Below, piece by piece: positions 1-6,194 of a stretch of 8,870 nucleotides of DNA; position 1 is the stretch's first letter; each line of letters opens with the position of its first letter. Both the position numbers and the translations under genes were made by a program. The notes beneath the pieces are model-generated. The model worked only from the letters and a program-made list of their open reading frames with translations, did no database searches and was not told the DNA's origin. This DNA comes from JAVXAG01 sp036660615. Lineage in GTDB: Bacteria > Bacillota > Clostridia > Peptostreptococcales > Anaerovoracaceae. The stretch covers positions 1 through 8,870 of the forward strand of contig JAVXAG010000076.1 of NCBI GenBank assembly GCA_036660615.1, in the 5' to 3' direction.

Positions 1-41
1 GTGTTTTGCAAGAGGCATTAAAAGAACGTTTAGGATTATAA
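1..41 (+). CDS. 3' end of an unidentified gene (partial)
   Basis: The frame that begins at base 3 reads VLQEALKERLGL and stops at TAA 39-41; bases 1-2 are the tail of the preceding codon. The residues look like an amphipathic C-terminal helix of a soluble protein, which is why I take this as the end of a real gene rather than chance. Only 12 residues are visible, so no family or function can be named. The nearest + strand terminator is the hairpin at 194-240, about 150 bases downstream. Confidence 0.4.
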   Translation, partial: VLQEALKERLGL

Positions 42-193
42 TATAAAATAAGCACTTAATTGCTACTGACCAATCTATCATTAATGCAGCCGATTTAATT
101 AACAAGGGTGTTGCAGGGGGTGTTGCACTTAAAGGGCATAAAAGGGCATAAAATGGCACTTTGAATTACATTATTTGTAAAAACTATAAAAAA
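42..193. other. gene-poor spacer with two short tandem repeats
   Basis: No credible gene is visible. GGGTGTTGCA occurs at 106-115 and again at 118-127 (12-base period), followed directly by an exact 10-base tandem duplication, AAAGGGCATA at 131-140 and 141-150, with a degenerate third start at 151. A + strand frame is open from 47 to a stop at 149-151 but has no start codon. This may be a decayed gene remnant or slippage-prone spacer. Confidence 0.4.
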
Positions 194-240
194 ATAAGCA
201 CCGAATACTTGTTGAAATTTCAACGTTTTTCGGTGCTTTT
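194..240. terminator. bidirectional intrinsic terminator
   Basis: AAGCACCGAA (196-205) pairs perfectly with TTCGGTGCTT (229-238); the loop region holds a smaller hairpin, GTTGAAATTTCAAC. On the - strand the stem is followed by CTTATTTTTTTA, a good U-tract placed just after the tRNA-Gly 3' end. On the + strand it is followed by TTTTCATTT, so it can also end transcripts from the gene at the left edge. Confidence 0.85.
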
Positions 241-244
241 CATT

Positions 245-318
245 TGGAGCGGGCGATGAGAATCGAACTCACAACTTAGCCTTGGGAAGGCCACGGTTTG
301 CCACTAACCTACGCCCGC
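245..318 (-). tRNA. tRNA-Gly (anticodon CCC), CCA encoded
   Basis: A full cloverleaf can be drawn on the - strand. The acceptor stem GCGGGCG (312-318) pairs with CGCCCGC (249-255). The D arm is GGTT/AACC. The anticodon arm is TGGCC-TTCCCAA-GGCTA with anticodon CCC at 284-286. The variable loop has 4 nt, and the T arm is GTGAG-TTCGATT-CTCAT. The discriminator is U, and the CCA end is encoded at 245-247. The body is 71 nt, as usual for bacterial tRNA-Gly. CCC reads only GGG codons, so this should be a secondary glycine isoacceptor. It lies 60 nt downstream of the aminotransferase on the same strand, and I see no convincing promoter of its own. Confidence 0.95.
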
Positions 319-320
319 AT

Positions 321-352
321 ATGGTGAGTTCCTAATTTCGAGAACTCACTAT
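321..352. other. hairpin between aminotransferase and tRNA-Gly
   Basis: GTGAGTTC (324-331) pairs with GAACTCAC (342-349), extended to about 10 bp by flanking weak pairs, with a 10-nt loop. On the - strand it lies between the aminotransferase stop and the tRNA 5' end. No U-tract follows it; the tRNA begins 5 nt after the 8-bp stem. It is therefore a poor terminator and could instead be a 3'-end protecting or processing structure. Confidence 0.5.
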
Positions 353-378
353 TAATAATTTTTGTGTACTATACCATT

Positions 379-1620
379 CTACACTGATTTGCTCATAGCT
401 TCAAGGATTTTCTTTGGTAAAAGCCTACATTTTTCTTCCGAGATAGAAGCGATGGAAACTCTTATGCCTTTTCCAAGGGGTACAAGGAATAATCCTTGCT
501 TTTCTAGCTTGGCACTAATCTCATCTGGATTGTCACAGGGAATCGATGCAAAGAACCCTGCATCAAAAGGAACAATCTCAAGGCCTATTTTGTTTGCTTC
601 TTCTTCAAATGCTTTTCCTCTTCTAATAAGCATCTCTCTAAAATATGATCTTTCTGCGTCTACCTTTGCCAAAAGCTTTTCATCATTAAAAATATTGGCT
701 ATGATGGATTGCGATGCTTTTGCACAATTTGACCAAGAACCACGAGAAGAAAACTCGCATACCCTTTTAAACTCATCAGCGATTTGTGCCGTCTTTGCCA
801 AACAAATCATTGCGCCACATCTCATGCCGTATAAAGTATATGTCTTTGACATGCTGTATGCAATAATCGGTAATATGTTTTCTGGCAAGGTTTCAATAAT
901 AGGTAAAAACTCTCTGTATTTGTCTTCGTCACCTGCAAAATCTATGTATGCGGCATCGACTAATAATGCGATTTTCTTACCTTTACCAACCGTCTTTAAC
1001 ATTTCAACCACTTTTGTCCAATCGCCATTAGACAATGAGTACCCCGTAGGATTGTGCGCTGGCGTGTTTATTATTATTACAAGTCTTTCTTGAGTCACTA
1101 GTAATTCTTCAACTTTTTCAGTAAATTTCTCAATATTAAACTCTCTTTTTTCGTTAAACAACTGATATGTGTCAATAGTTCTGCCTATTTCTTGGGCAAT
1201 AGTGTTGTACGGTGACCAGTGCCAATCCGATGTCAAAACCTTATCTCCTGGCAAAGAATAATTGGAAATAGTATTCCTTATTGCACCTGTACCGCCTGGA
1301 GTTGCTATGGCTTCTACATACCCTTTGGCCTGATATTTGCCAAGGGCCGCCTTGATTGCAGCCTTCTTATAGTTTGGCGTGCCTCCTATTGGTGCATATT
1401 CAGCATATTCAATTGGAGTCAAAGCCTTGAAAGTCTCGTCAACTGACGAAAGAACAATTAGTTTTCCATCATCGTCAAGCAATGCGCCTATGGTTGCGTT
1501 TACAACTTTGTCCTTCCCTTCCTTTGAAATCATTTCTTTGGCTCTTCTGCTAATGCCAAAAATTTTGTCTTCCTTTGGGATTTTTCTTCCATTTTCTGCT
1601 GCTAAAATATATTCTTGCAT
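379..1620 (-). CDS. class I/II aminotransferase, aspartate/aromatic type
   Basis: A PLP-dependent fold-type I aminotransferase of 413 aa, the usual length. Visible landmarks: a glycine-rich phosphate-binding loop ATPGGTGAIRN (106-116); SDWHWSPY (131-138), where a Trp would stack on the cofactor; NTPAHNPTG (185-193) with the NPTG motif; VDAAYIDF (221-228) with the Asp and Tyr that contact the PLP ring; Lys259 in YSMSKTYTLYG as the Schiff-base lysine; Arg267; and Arg387 in GKGIRVSIAS as the substrate carboxylate ligand. The H/C-HNPTG style resembles the AspC/TyrB branch, so transamination of aspartate or aromatic amino acids with 2-oxoglutarate is the best guess; the exact substrate cannot be read. 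The start is supported by GAGAGG at 1627-1632 and by the promoter at 1649-1677. The gene is cytosolic and monocistronic, apart from possible read-through into tRNA-Gly. Confidence 0.92.
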   Translation of the reverse strand: MQEYILAAENGRKIPKEDKIFGISRRAKEMISKEGKDKVVNATIGALLDDDGKLIVLSSVDETFKALTPIEYAEYAPIGGTPNYKKAAIKAALGKYQAKGYVEAIATPGGTGAIRNTISNYSLPGDKVLTSDWHWSPYNTIAQEIGRTIDTYQLFNEKREFNIEKFTEKVEELLVTQERLVIIINTPAHNPTGYSLSNGDWTKVVEMLKTVGKGKKIALLVDAAYIDFAGDEDKYREFLPIIETLPENILPIIAYSMSKTYTLYGMRCGAMICLAKTAQIADEFKRVCEFSSRGSWSNCAKASQSIIANIFNDEKLLAKVDAERSYFREMLIRRGKAFEEEANKIGLEIVPFDAGFFASIPCDNPDEISAKLEKQGLFLVPLGKGIRVSIASISEEKCRLLPKKILEAMSKSV

Positions 1621-1648
1621 TTTGTACCTCTCTAAATTAATTTCTACT

Positions 1649-1677
1649 ATTATATTATGAACTTCTATTTATTACAA
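1649..1677 (-). promoter_or_regulatory. vegetative promoter of the aminotransferase gene
   Basis: On the - strand, TTGTAA (1672-1677) and TATAAT (1649-1654) are separated by exactly 17 bp. The predicted start is about 22 nt upstream of the ATG, too short a leader for a T-box or other riboswitch, so no leader-based control is expected. Confidence 0.65.
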
Positions 1678-1687
1678 GTAAATTTCG

Positions 1688-1717
1688 GTATGAATGTTTC
1701 GTATTTTGGTGATAATA
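1688..1717 (+). promoter_or_regulatory. putative forespore (sigma-F/sigma-G) promoter of spoIIQ
   Basis: GTATG (1688-1692) is followed after 15 bases by GGTGATAATA (1708-1717). The -10 part fits the Bacillus sigma-F pattern GGnnAnAnTw at every defined position; the -35 part fits GywTA at 4 of 5. Read as sigma-G, GTATG fits GnATr and GATAATA fits CATnnTA at 4 of 5 defined bases. No good sigma-A -35 box is present. The start would lie just upstream of the ribosome binding site at 1727-1731. Confidence 0.55.
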
Positions 1718-1739
1718 ATTCTAAACGGAGGTGAAAATT

Positions 1740-2420
1740 ATGCGACCAATTCAAAACAAAAAGGGAAAAGATAAAGTTGCCGTTGTACTGATGTTATGTT
1801 TTTGCGTAATAGCATTGACATCAATCTTCACAATCAAGGCAAACATCGATAAAATTTCAAGCAGTCAGCCTGATGTTCCGGTTTCAGATAAAACTACTTC
1901 TGAAAAAAATACACCGCCAGATACATCAGATGATAAAAACGTATCAGTTACCATTCCTACAGTTGATAGCAAAGAAAAAAATGCTGGTAAACCTAAGGAG
2001 GAAGCGTCTTTTATTAAACCCATTTCCAAAACTGCTACAACAATATCCAAAGATTACTCAATGGATATGGTGATATATTCAAAGACTCTGGATCAGTTTA
2101 TGACACACAGTGGCATTGACCTAGAGGCCCCCGAAGATACACAAGTAGTAGCAATCGCTGCTGGCACAGTAACCAAGGTTAGCAACGATGGCGGTCTTGG
2201 AATAACAATTGAAATCGCTCATAAAAATGGATACATTTCAAAATACTGTAACCTTTCCACCGATAAAATGGTAGAAGAAGGCGATACAGTGTCCCAAGGC
2301 GAAATCATAAGTGGCGTAGGGAAAACGGCTATGTTTGAATCTTTAGAGCCTGCACATCTACATCTTGAAATTATTAAAGATGGCAAATGTCTAAATCCTA
2401 ACAAATTCATCAAATTTTAA
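1740..2420 (+). CDS. spoIIQ: SpoIIQ-like membrane-anchored M23/LytM protein
   Basis: A 226-aa protein with a short basic cytoplasmic N-terminus and one membrane segment (about residues 13-32). A Ser/Thr/Pro/Lys-rich linker (about 40-95) and a LytM (peptidase M23) domain (about 105-226) follow. The zinc ligands look complete: His123 and Asp127 in THSGID, and His206 and His208 in AHLHLE; His161 is the further conserved histidine. VIYSKTLDQFMTHSGID resembles SpoIIQ, the forespore protein that binds mother-cell SpoIIIAH across the engulfing membranes. Bacillus SpoIIQ has lost a catalytic His, whereas clostridial forms keep it, as here. The ATG at 1740 is chosen because GGAGG (1727-1731) lies 8 nt upstream; the GTG at 1731 overlaps that site. 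The alternative is a generic M23 endopeptidase, but the upstream forespore-type promoter supports SpoIIQ. Confidence 0.78.
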   Translation: MRPIQNKKGKDKVAVVLMLCFCVIALTSIFTIKANIDKISSSQPDVPVSDKTTSEKNTPPDTSDDKNVSVTIPTVDSKEKNAGKPKEEASFIKPISKTATTISKDYSMDMVIYSKTLDQFMTHSGIDLEAPEDTQVVAIAAGTVTKVSNDGGLGITIEIAHKNGYISKYCNLSTDKMVEEGDTVSQGEIISGVGKTAMFESLEPAHLHLEIIKDGKCLNPNKFIKF

Positions 2421-2439
2421 AAGAGCCTTTTAGGCTCTT
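2421..2439. terminator. shared terminator of convergent spoIIQ and trmB
   Basis: AAGAGCC (2421-2427) pairs with GGCTCTT (2433-2439) around a TTTTA loop. It lies between and partly inside the two convergent gene ends; the stop codons are only 9 nt apart. On the - strand the stem runs into CTTTTAAAATTT, a reasonable U-tract for the ecf-queT-trmB operon; on the + strand the tail TATCCTTA is weak. Confidence 0.7.
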
Positions 2440-3068
2440 ATCCTTACATAATTAATATTCTTTCCAAGTCCTCTAAATTTATCTTCATACTCAGTGGTAA
2501 TATTTTTTGCCGTAAACTGTGAATTGTGTAAATCTCTTGATATTTCAACAACTGTCATATTTTGCTCTTCTATCTGCTCCATAGTAAACTCAAACAAGCC
2601 ATCATTGTCCGTTTTGAATTCAACAAAACCACCTGATTTTATTATTTGCATATATTGTTTTAGATGCTGCCCATATGTCAAACGTCGTTTGGCATGTCTA
2701 GCTTTTGGCCATGGATCGCTAAAGTTTAAGTAAACACCTGCAAGTTCTCCATCATCAAAGTAATCTCTTACATCATTGACAAAGTCACAAAACAACCTTA
2801 CATTGTCACATCCATTTTCCCTGGCTTTCTCAAAAGCTCTTAGCAAAACACTGCTCTGTCCTTCAACTCCAATAAAATTGCAATTTGGTTTATCTTTGCT
2901 TTGACCTAGAATAAAATTGCCTTTGCCACAGCCTAGCTCCAAATATATAGGATTGTCGTTGCCAAATATTTCCGCCCATCTGCCTTTACATTCCTTTGGC
3001 TCAGCAACGGAAAACTCGTTTAGTTCTTCCAACTTCTGTTCTATATTTTTTATCTTTCTTTGTCTCAT
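2430..3068 (-). CDS. trmB: tRNA (guanine-N7-)-methyltransferase TrmB
   Basis: A 212-aa class I SAM-dependent methyltransferase that makes m7G46 in the tRNA variable loop. Visible motifs: MRxRK at the N-terminus; the SAM loop ELGCGKG (44-50); an acidic ribose-binding residue in VEGQ (68-71); the family signature NFSDPWPKARHAKRRL (115-130); FKTDN (151-155); and TEYEDKF (192-198). Length and motifs are standard for bacterial TrmB. Its ATG overlaps the queT stop by 4 nt (ATGA), and AAGGAA sits 7 nt upstream of the start, so it is the last, translationally coupled gene of the ecf-queT operon. Its 3' end overlaps the terminator hairpin shared with spoIIQ. Confidence 0.97.
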   Translation of the reverse strand: MRQRKIKNIEQKLEELNEFSVAEPKECKGRWAEIFGNDNPIYLELGCGKGNFILGQSKDKPNCNFIGVEGQSSVLLRAFEKARENGCDNVRLFCDFVNDVRDYFDDGELAGVYLNFSDPWPKARHAKRRLTYGQHLKQYMQIIKSGGFVEFKTDNDGLFEFTMEQIEEQNMTVVEISRDLHNSQFTAKNITTEYEDKFRGLGKNINYVRIRA

Positions 3069-3532
3069 ATAAAGATTCCTTTGTGTTTATCTAAAATTCT
3101 TGATAGTGGATAACCCACTCCGTAGCAGATTACAGCTTCGCCAAGTCCTACCCACGCCATACAACCCATTAGGGAAATATCGATGCCATATACAAAATAC
3201 AACATACACCCTACCACAATACCATTAATAATAACTGGTGGCAGTGGAACTAACCATTTTTTGTCTCTTAGTTTGTATGAAAAATATGCTGCAATCAAAG
3301 TCGCAAGACTTCCAAGCACCATATCAATTACGCCTACTGGGCTGACCATATTTGCCACAATGCAACCGATAAAAAGCCCTGGTATTGCAACTGGAGTAAA
3401 CATAGGCAAAACAGTCAATGCCTCCGAAACTCTAAACTGCATAACACCATAACTTAATGGTGCTATTGCTATAGTCACAACCGCATAAATAGCCGCAATA
3501 ATAGCCCCTTGTGCTACTTTCCTAGTATTCAT
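3065..3532 (-). CDS. queT: QueT family ECF S component (queuosine precursor uptake)
   Basis: A 155-aa integral membrane protein with about five or six hydrophobic helices, the size of an ECF substrate-binding (S) subunit. The QueT signature PLSYGVMQFRVSEALTVLP is at 25-43, and GEAVICYGVGYPLS at 131-144 is also typical. Family members are assigned to uptake of queuosine precursors such as preQ0, preQ1 or queuine; which one is not readable here. The small-residue N-terminal helix (AQGAIIAAIYAVV, 7-19) is the kind that docks on EcfT. GGAGG at 3543-3547 lies inside the end of ecfT, and the start overlaps the ecfT stop by 4 nt. Placing an S component in the ecfAAT operon means this organism makes the transporter with QueT at fixed stoichiometry, although the module may also serve S components encoded elsewhere. 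Confidence 0.92.
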   Translation of the reverse strand: MNTRKVAQGAIIAAIYAVVTIAIAPLSYGVMQFRVSEALTVLPMFTPVAIPGLFIGCIVANMVSPVGVIDMVLGSLATLIAAYFSYKLRDKKWLVPLPPVIINGIVVGCMLYFVYGIDISLMGCMAWVGLGEAVICYGVGYPLSRILDKHKGIFI

Positions 3533-4329
3533 AAAAAATATGCCTCCGCTGTAATTATTCCCAAAAATAATATCAGTCCAATAAATGCCAATATGTCTTT
3601 TTTATTAAATTTCATTTCATGCATTCTGGTTCTATTTTCTCCACCTCTATAACACCTAGCTTCCATTGCCATGGCTAGATCCTGTGCAATTCTAAATGCA
3701 CTAATAAATAACGGAACCAAAATTGGTATTAAACTCTTTGCTCTGTTTATAATATTCCCACTTTCAAAATCTGCACCTCTCGCTTGTTGTGCTTTCATTA
3801 TCTTGTCGGTTTCCTCAAGCAAGGTAGGTATAAATCTTAGGGCAATTGTCATCATCATAGCGATTTCGTGTGTTGGTACTCCAATAACTTTTAATGGTTT
3901 CAACAATTTTTCTATACCATCAGTCAAGCTAATTGGCTTTGTACATAGTGTCAAAAGCGACGAACCGATAATAAGCAATATCAGCCTAATGGCCATAAAT
4001 ACTGCCATATATAATCCTTCAACTGTTATTTTCAGGAATCCAAAATGCCACAAAACTTCACCATCTACCATAAAAATATTTATTACAAAAGTAAAAATGA
4101 TTATAAGTAAAATAGGCTTCAGCCCTTTTAAAATAAAGTTTAAAGGGACTTTTGACATAGCAACTATTGATCCCAGCCCAATGGCTGCCACTACAAATCC
4201 AAGAAAGTTATCTACTATGAATAGTTCAACAATAAACATTAATGTTGCTATTATTTTTATTCTTGGGTCAAGATGATGTATCCACGATTCTCCTGGATAG
4301 TATTGGCCCAAAGTAATATCTCTTATCAT
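3529..4329 (-). CDS. ecfT: ECF transporter transmembrane scaffold EcfT
   Basis: A 266-aa T component that links the S subunit to the ATPase pair. The N-terminus GQYYPGESWIHHLDPRIK (8-25) is typical of the family. Several membrane helices follow (about 27-58, 66-88, 105-128 and 245-265). Between them are the two coupling motifs with Ala-Arg-Gly-type signatures, QQARGADF (181-188) and MEARCYRGG (222-230), whose arginines contact the ATPases. Length is normal. The start codon shares one base with the ecfA2 stop (TAATG), with GAGG about 11 nt upstream, pointing to translational coupling. Confidence 0.95.
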   Translation of the reverse strand: MIRDITLGQYYPGESWIHHLDPRIKIIATLMFIVELFIVDNFLGFVVAAIGLGSIVAMSKVPLNFILKGLKPILLIIIFTFVINIFMVDGEVLWHFGFLKITVEGLYMAVFMAIRLILLIIGSSLLTLCTKPISLTDGIEKLLKPLKVIGVPTHEIAMMMTIALRFIPTLLEETDKIMKAQQARGADFESGNIINRAKSLIPILVPLFISAFRIAQDLAMAMEARCYRGGENRTRMHEMKFNKKDILAFIGLILFLGIITAEAYFL

Positions 4330-5189
4330 TAAATTCTTTTCCTCTGCAAAAATTTATATATTTCGTCTTCCGCTTCATCTATTGAAAGAACATTTTCTTT
4401 AATGTCCACTTTTCTGTCTTTTAGCATATGCATCAATAGTGATACTGGCGGTACATTTAAGCCGATTTCAGCTAAGCGTTCTTTCTGTGCAAAAACCTCT
4501 TCTGGAGTACCTACTGTTACTAGTTTCCCTCCATCCATAACCATAACTTTGTCTGACAGTTTTGCGATATCTGCCATATTATGGGAAACGAATATGGTAA
4601 TGTTTTTTTCTTTTTTGTGTACTTCATCAACCATTTTCAAAATGTCCTGATGTGCCTTTGGATCTAACCCCGCTGTAGGCTCGTCCAAAATTAGAACTTG
4701 TGGTTTCATTGCAATTACTCCTGCAATTGCCACACGTCTTTTTTGACCACCCGAAAGTTCAAAAGGTGATCTATCTTTTATGTCATCATAATCAAGACCA
4801 ACCAAATTTATCGCTTCTTCTACTCTATAATCAATCTCTTGTTGTTCAAGTCCCAAATTCTTTGGTCCAAATGCAACATCGAGTGCAACTGTCTCTTCAA
4901 AAAGTTGGTACTCTGGATATTGAAAAACAAGCCCGATTTTTCTTCTGATGTCTCTCATTGTAACACCCGGCTTTGTAATATCTTCGTCACCAATAATTAT
5001 GGTTCCCTCATGTGGTTTTAGTAGTCCATTTAGATGCTGTAACAGGGTGGATTTCCCCGAACCTGTATGCCCTATAATCCCAACCAGTTGCCCATCATAA
5101 ATATCAAAATTTATGTTGCTTAACGCAGTTGATTCGTGAGGCATACCCTCAGCATAAATGTGTGACACATTTCTTACTTGTATTGACAT
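4329..5189 (-). CDS. ecfA2: ECF transporter ATPase EcfA2
   Basis: A 286-aa ABC ATPase. Walker A is GHTGSGKST (40-48), the Q-loop is FQYPEYQ (Gln90), and the signature is LSGGQKRR (145-152). Walker B is VLILDEP (165-171), the D-loop is AGLDPKA (173-179), and the switch histidine is His203 in VSHNMAD. A C-terminal extension of about 55 residues is typical of EcfA proteins. The PTAGLDPKA form and the second position in the operon point to the A2 subunit, which pairs with EcfA1. The start overlaps the end of ecfA1 by 16 nt, with a GAGGAAA site about 13 nt upstream inside ecfA1. Confidence 0.95.
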   Translation of the reverse strand: MSIQVRNVSHIYAEGMPHESTALSNINFDIYDGQLVGIIGHTGSGKSTLLQHLNGLLKPHEGTIIIGDEDITKPGVTMRDIRRKIGLVFQYPEYQLFEETVALDVAFGPKNLGLEQQEIDYRVEEAINLVGLDYDDIKDRSPFELSGGQKRRVAIAGVIAMKPQVLILDEPTAGLDPKAHQDILKMVDEVHKKEKNITIFVSHNMADIAKLSDKVMVMDGGKLVTVGTPEEVFAQKERLAEIGLNVPPVSLLMHMLKDRKVDIKENVLSIDEAEDEIYKFLQRKRI

Positions 5190-6013
5190 ATATATTCAAC
5201 CATTTCCTCTACATAGATAATATTCTCTGGAACTTCAATTCCCCTTTTTCTCAGTCTATCTCCCAGTTCTACTGCAAGTGGCACGTCAAGGTTTACTGAT
5301 TTAATAAGATCTCCTTGCCTAAAGACTTCTGCTGGGCTTCCGTCAAGTATAACTTTGCCTTCATTCATAATTACAACTCTGTCTGCTTTTACTGCCTCGT
5401 CCATAAAGTGGGTAATAAGCACTACCGTAATTCCTTCTTCGTGGAGTTCTTTTATTATCTCCATGATTTCATCTCTGCCCTTTGGATCAAGCATGGCCGT
5501 TGGCTCATCAAAGATGATGCATTCCGGTTTCATTGCTACAACCCCTGCGATTGCAACACGCTGCTTCTGTCCACCAGACAATAGATGTGGTGCATTTTTC
5601 TTAAACTCTCCCATATTGACTGATTCAAGTGCCTTGTCCACTCTTGATCTTATTTCTAGTGGATCTATTCCCAAGTTTTCTGGGCCAAAGGCAACATCGT
5701 CCTCAACGATAGAAGATACCAATTGGTTATCTGGATTTTGGAAAACCATTCCAGCTGTCTGTCTAACGTCCCAAATATGATCTTCGTCTTTTGTATCCCA
5801 TCCATTTACCAAAACTGTCCCCTGGGAAGGCAACAGTAATCCATTTAAGTTTTTTGCAAGTGTAGATTTTCCAGAACCATTTTTCCCTATAATAGATACA
5901 AAACTCCCTCTTTCTATATCAAGTGAAACTCCATCAACGGCTCTAACCGTCTCTTGTTCTTCTTCTTTTATATACTCAAATATTAAATTTTTGATTTGAA
6001 TTATATTATCCAT
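5174..6013 (-). CDS. ecfA1: ECF transporter ATPase EcfA1
   Basis: A 279-aa ABC ATPase, the first gene of the operon. Walker A is GKNGSGKST (43-51), the Q-loop is FQNPDNQ (Gln92), and the signature is LSGGQKQR (145-152). Walker B is CIIFDEP (165-171), the D-loop is AMLDPKG (173-179), and the switch histidine is His202 in ITHFMDEA. The TAMLDPKGR form is characteristic of EcfA1 rather than EcfA2, and FGPENLG (109-115) is also family-typical. GGAGGG (6017-6022) precedes the ATG by only 3 nt, a short spacing. The leader from the predicted promoter is about 25 nt, so no preQ1 riboswitch can fit upstream; control, if any, should act at the DNA dyad at 6043-6078. Confidence 0.95.
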   Translation of the reverse strand: MDNIIQIKNLIFEYIKEEEQETVRAVDGVSLDIERGSFVSIIGKNGSGKSTLAKNLNGLLLPSQGTVLVNGWDTKDEDHIWDVRQTAGMVFQNPDNQLVSSIVEDDVAFGPENLGIDPLEIRSRVDKALESVNMGEFKKNAPHLLSGGQKQRVAIAGVVAMKPECIIFDEPTAMLDPKGRDEIMEIIKELHEEGITVVLITHFMDEAVKADRVVIMNEGKVILDGSPAEVFRQGDLIKSVNLDVPLAVELGDRLRKRGIEVPENIIYVEEMVEYICQYK

Positions 6014-6042
6014 AGTCCCTCCAATTTTACTTGCACTAACAA

Positions 6043-6078
6043 TACATTATACAATAGGTTCCCCTATTTATCAATGTA
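6043..6078. promoter_or_regulatory. two-tier inverted repeat covering the ecf promoter; candidate operator
   Basis: The inner dyad AATAGG (6053-6058) / CCTATT (6063-6068) has a 4-base centre and lies inside the 17-bp spacer between -10 and -35. An outer dyad, TACATT (6043-6048) / AATGTA (6073-6078), has the same centre (between 6060 and 6061) and overlaps the -10 and -35 boxes. A protein bound here would block RNA polymerase. I do not recognise a known regulator for this motif. Confidence 0.5.
6046..6074 (-). promoter_or_regulatory. promoter of the ecfA1-ecfA2-ecfT-queT-trmB operon
   Basis: On the - strand, TTGATA (6069-6074) and TATAAT (6046-6051) are separated by exactly 17 bp, close to sigma-A consensus. 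It is the only good promoter seen for the five overlapping genes. Confidence 0.8.
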
Positions 6079-6133
6079 CAATTCACTTATTCTTTTTCTC
6101 ATAGTTATAATACTTTGGTTGATCATAGACGTA

Positions 6134-6163
6134 AAGAAGGACTCCATCTCTAGAGTCCTTCTT
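6134..6163 (-). terminator. intrinsic terminator of nhaC
   Basis: AAGAAGGACTC (6134-6144) pairs perfectly with GAGTCCTTCTT (6153-6163), an 11-bp stem with an 8-nt loop, about 30 nt beyond the nhaC stop. On the - strand the tail CTTCTTTACG is a weak U-tract, while the + strand has a long T-run (6167-6179). No + strand gene needs it, so I assign it to nhaC. Confidence 0.75.
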
Positions 6164-6194
6164 GTAATTTATTTTTTTTGCATTTTAGAATTTC

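Noticed and set aside
47..151. Open frame containing ALKGHK, briefly reminiscent of phosphoserine aminotransferase
   Set aside because: No start codon, the match is only a few residues, and the conserved sequence expected after it is missing.
362..1093. 243-codon + strand frame antisense to the aminotransferase
   Set aside because: It is a shadow of the strongly motif-supported - strand gene, and its translation shows no family motif or ribosome binding site.
6014..6045. preQ1 riboswitch expected upstream of a queT operon
   Set aside because: The predicted transcript leader is about 25 nt with no pseudoknot-forming sequence; control is more likely at the DNA level.
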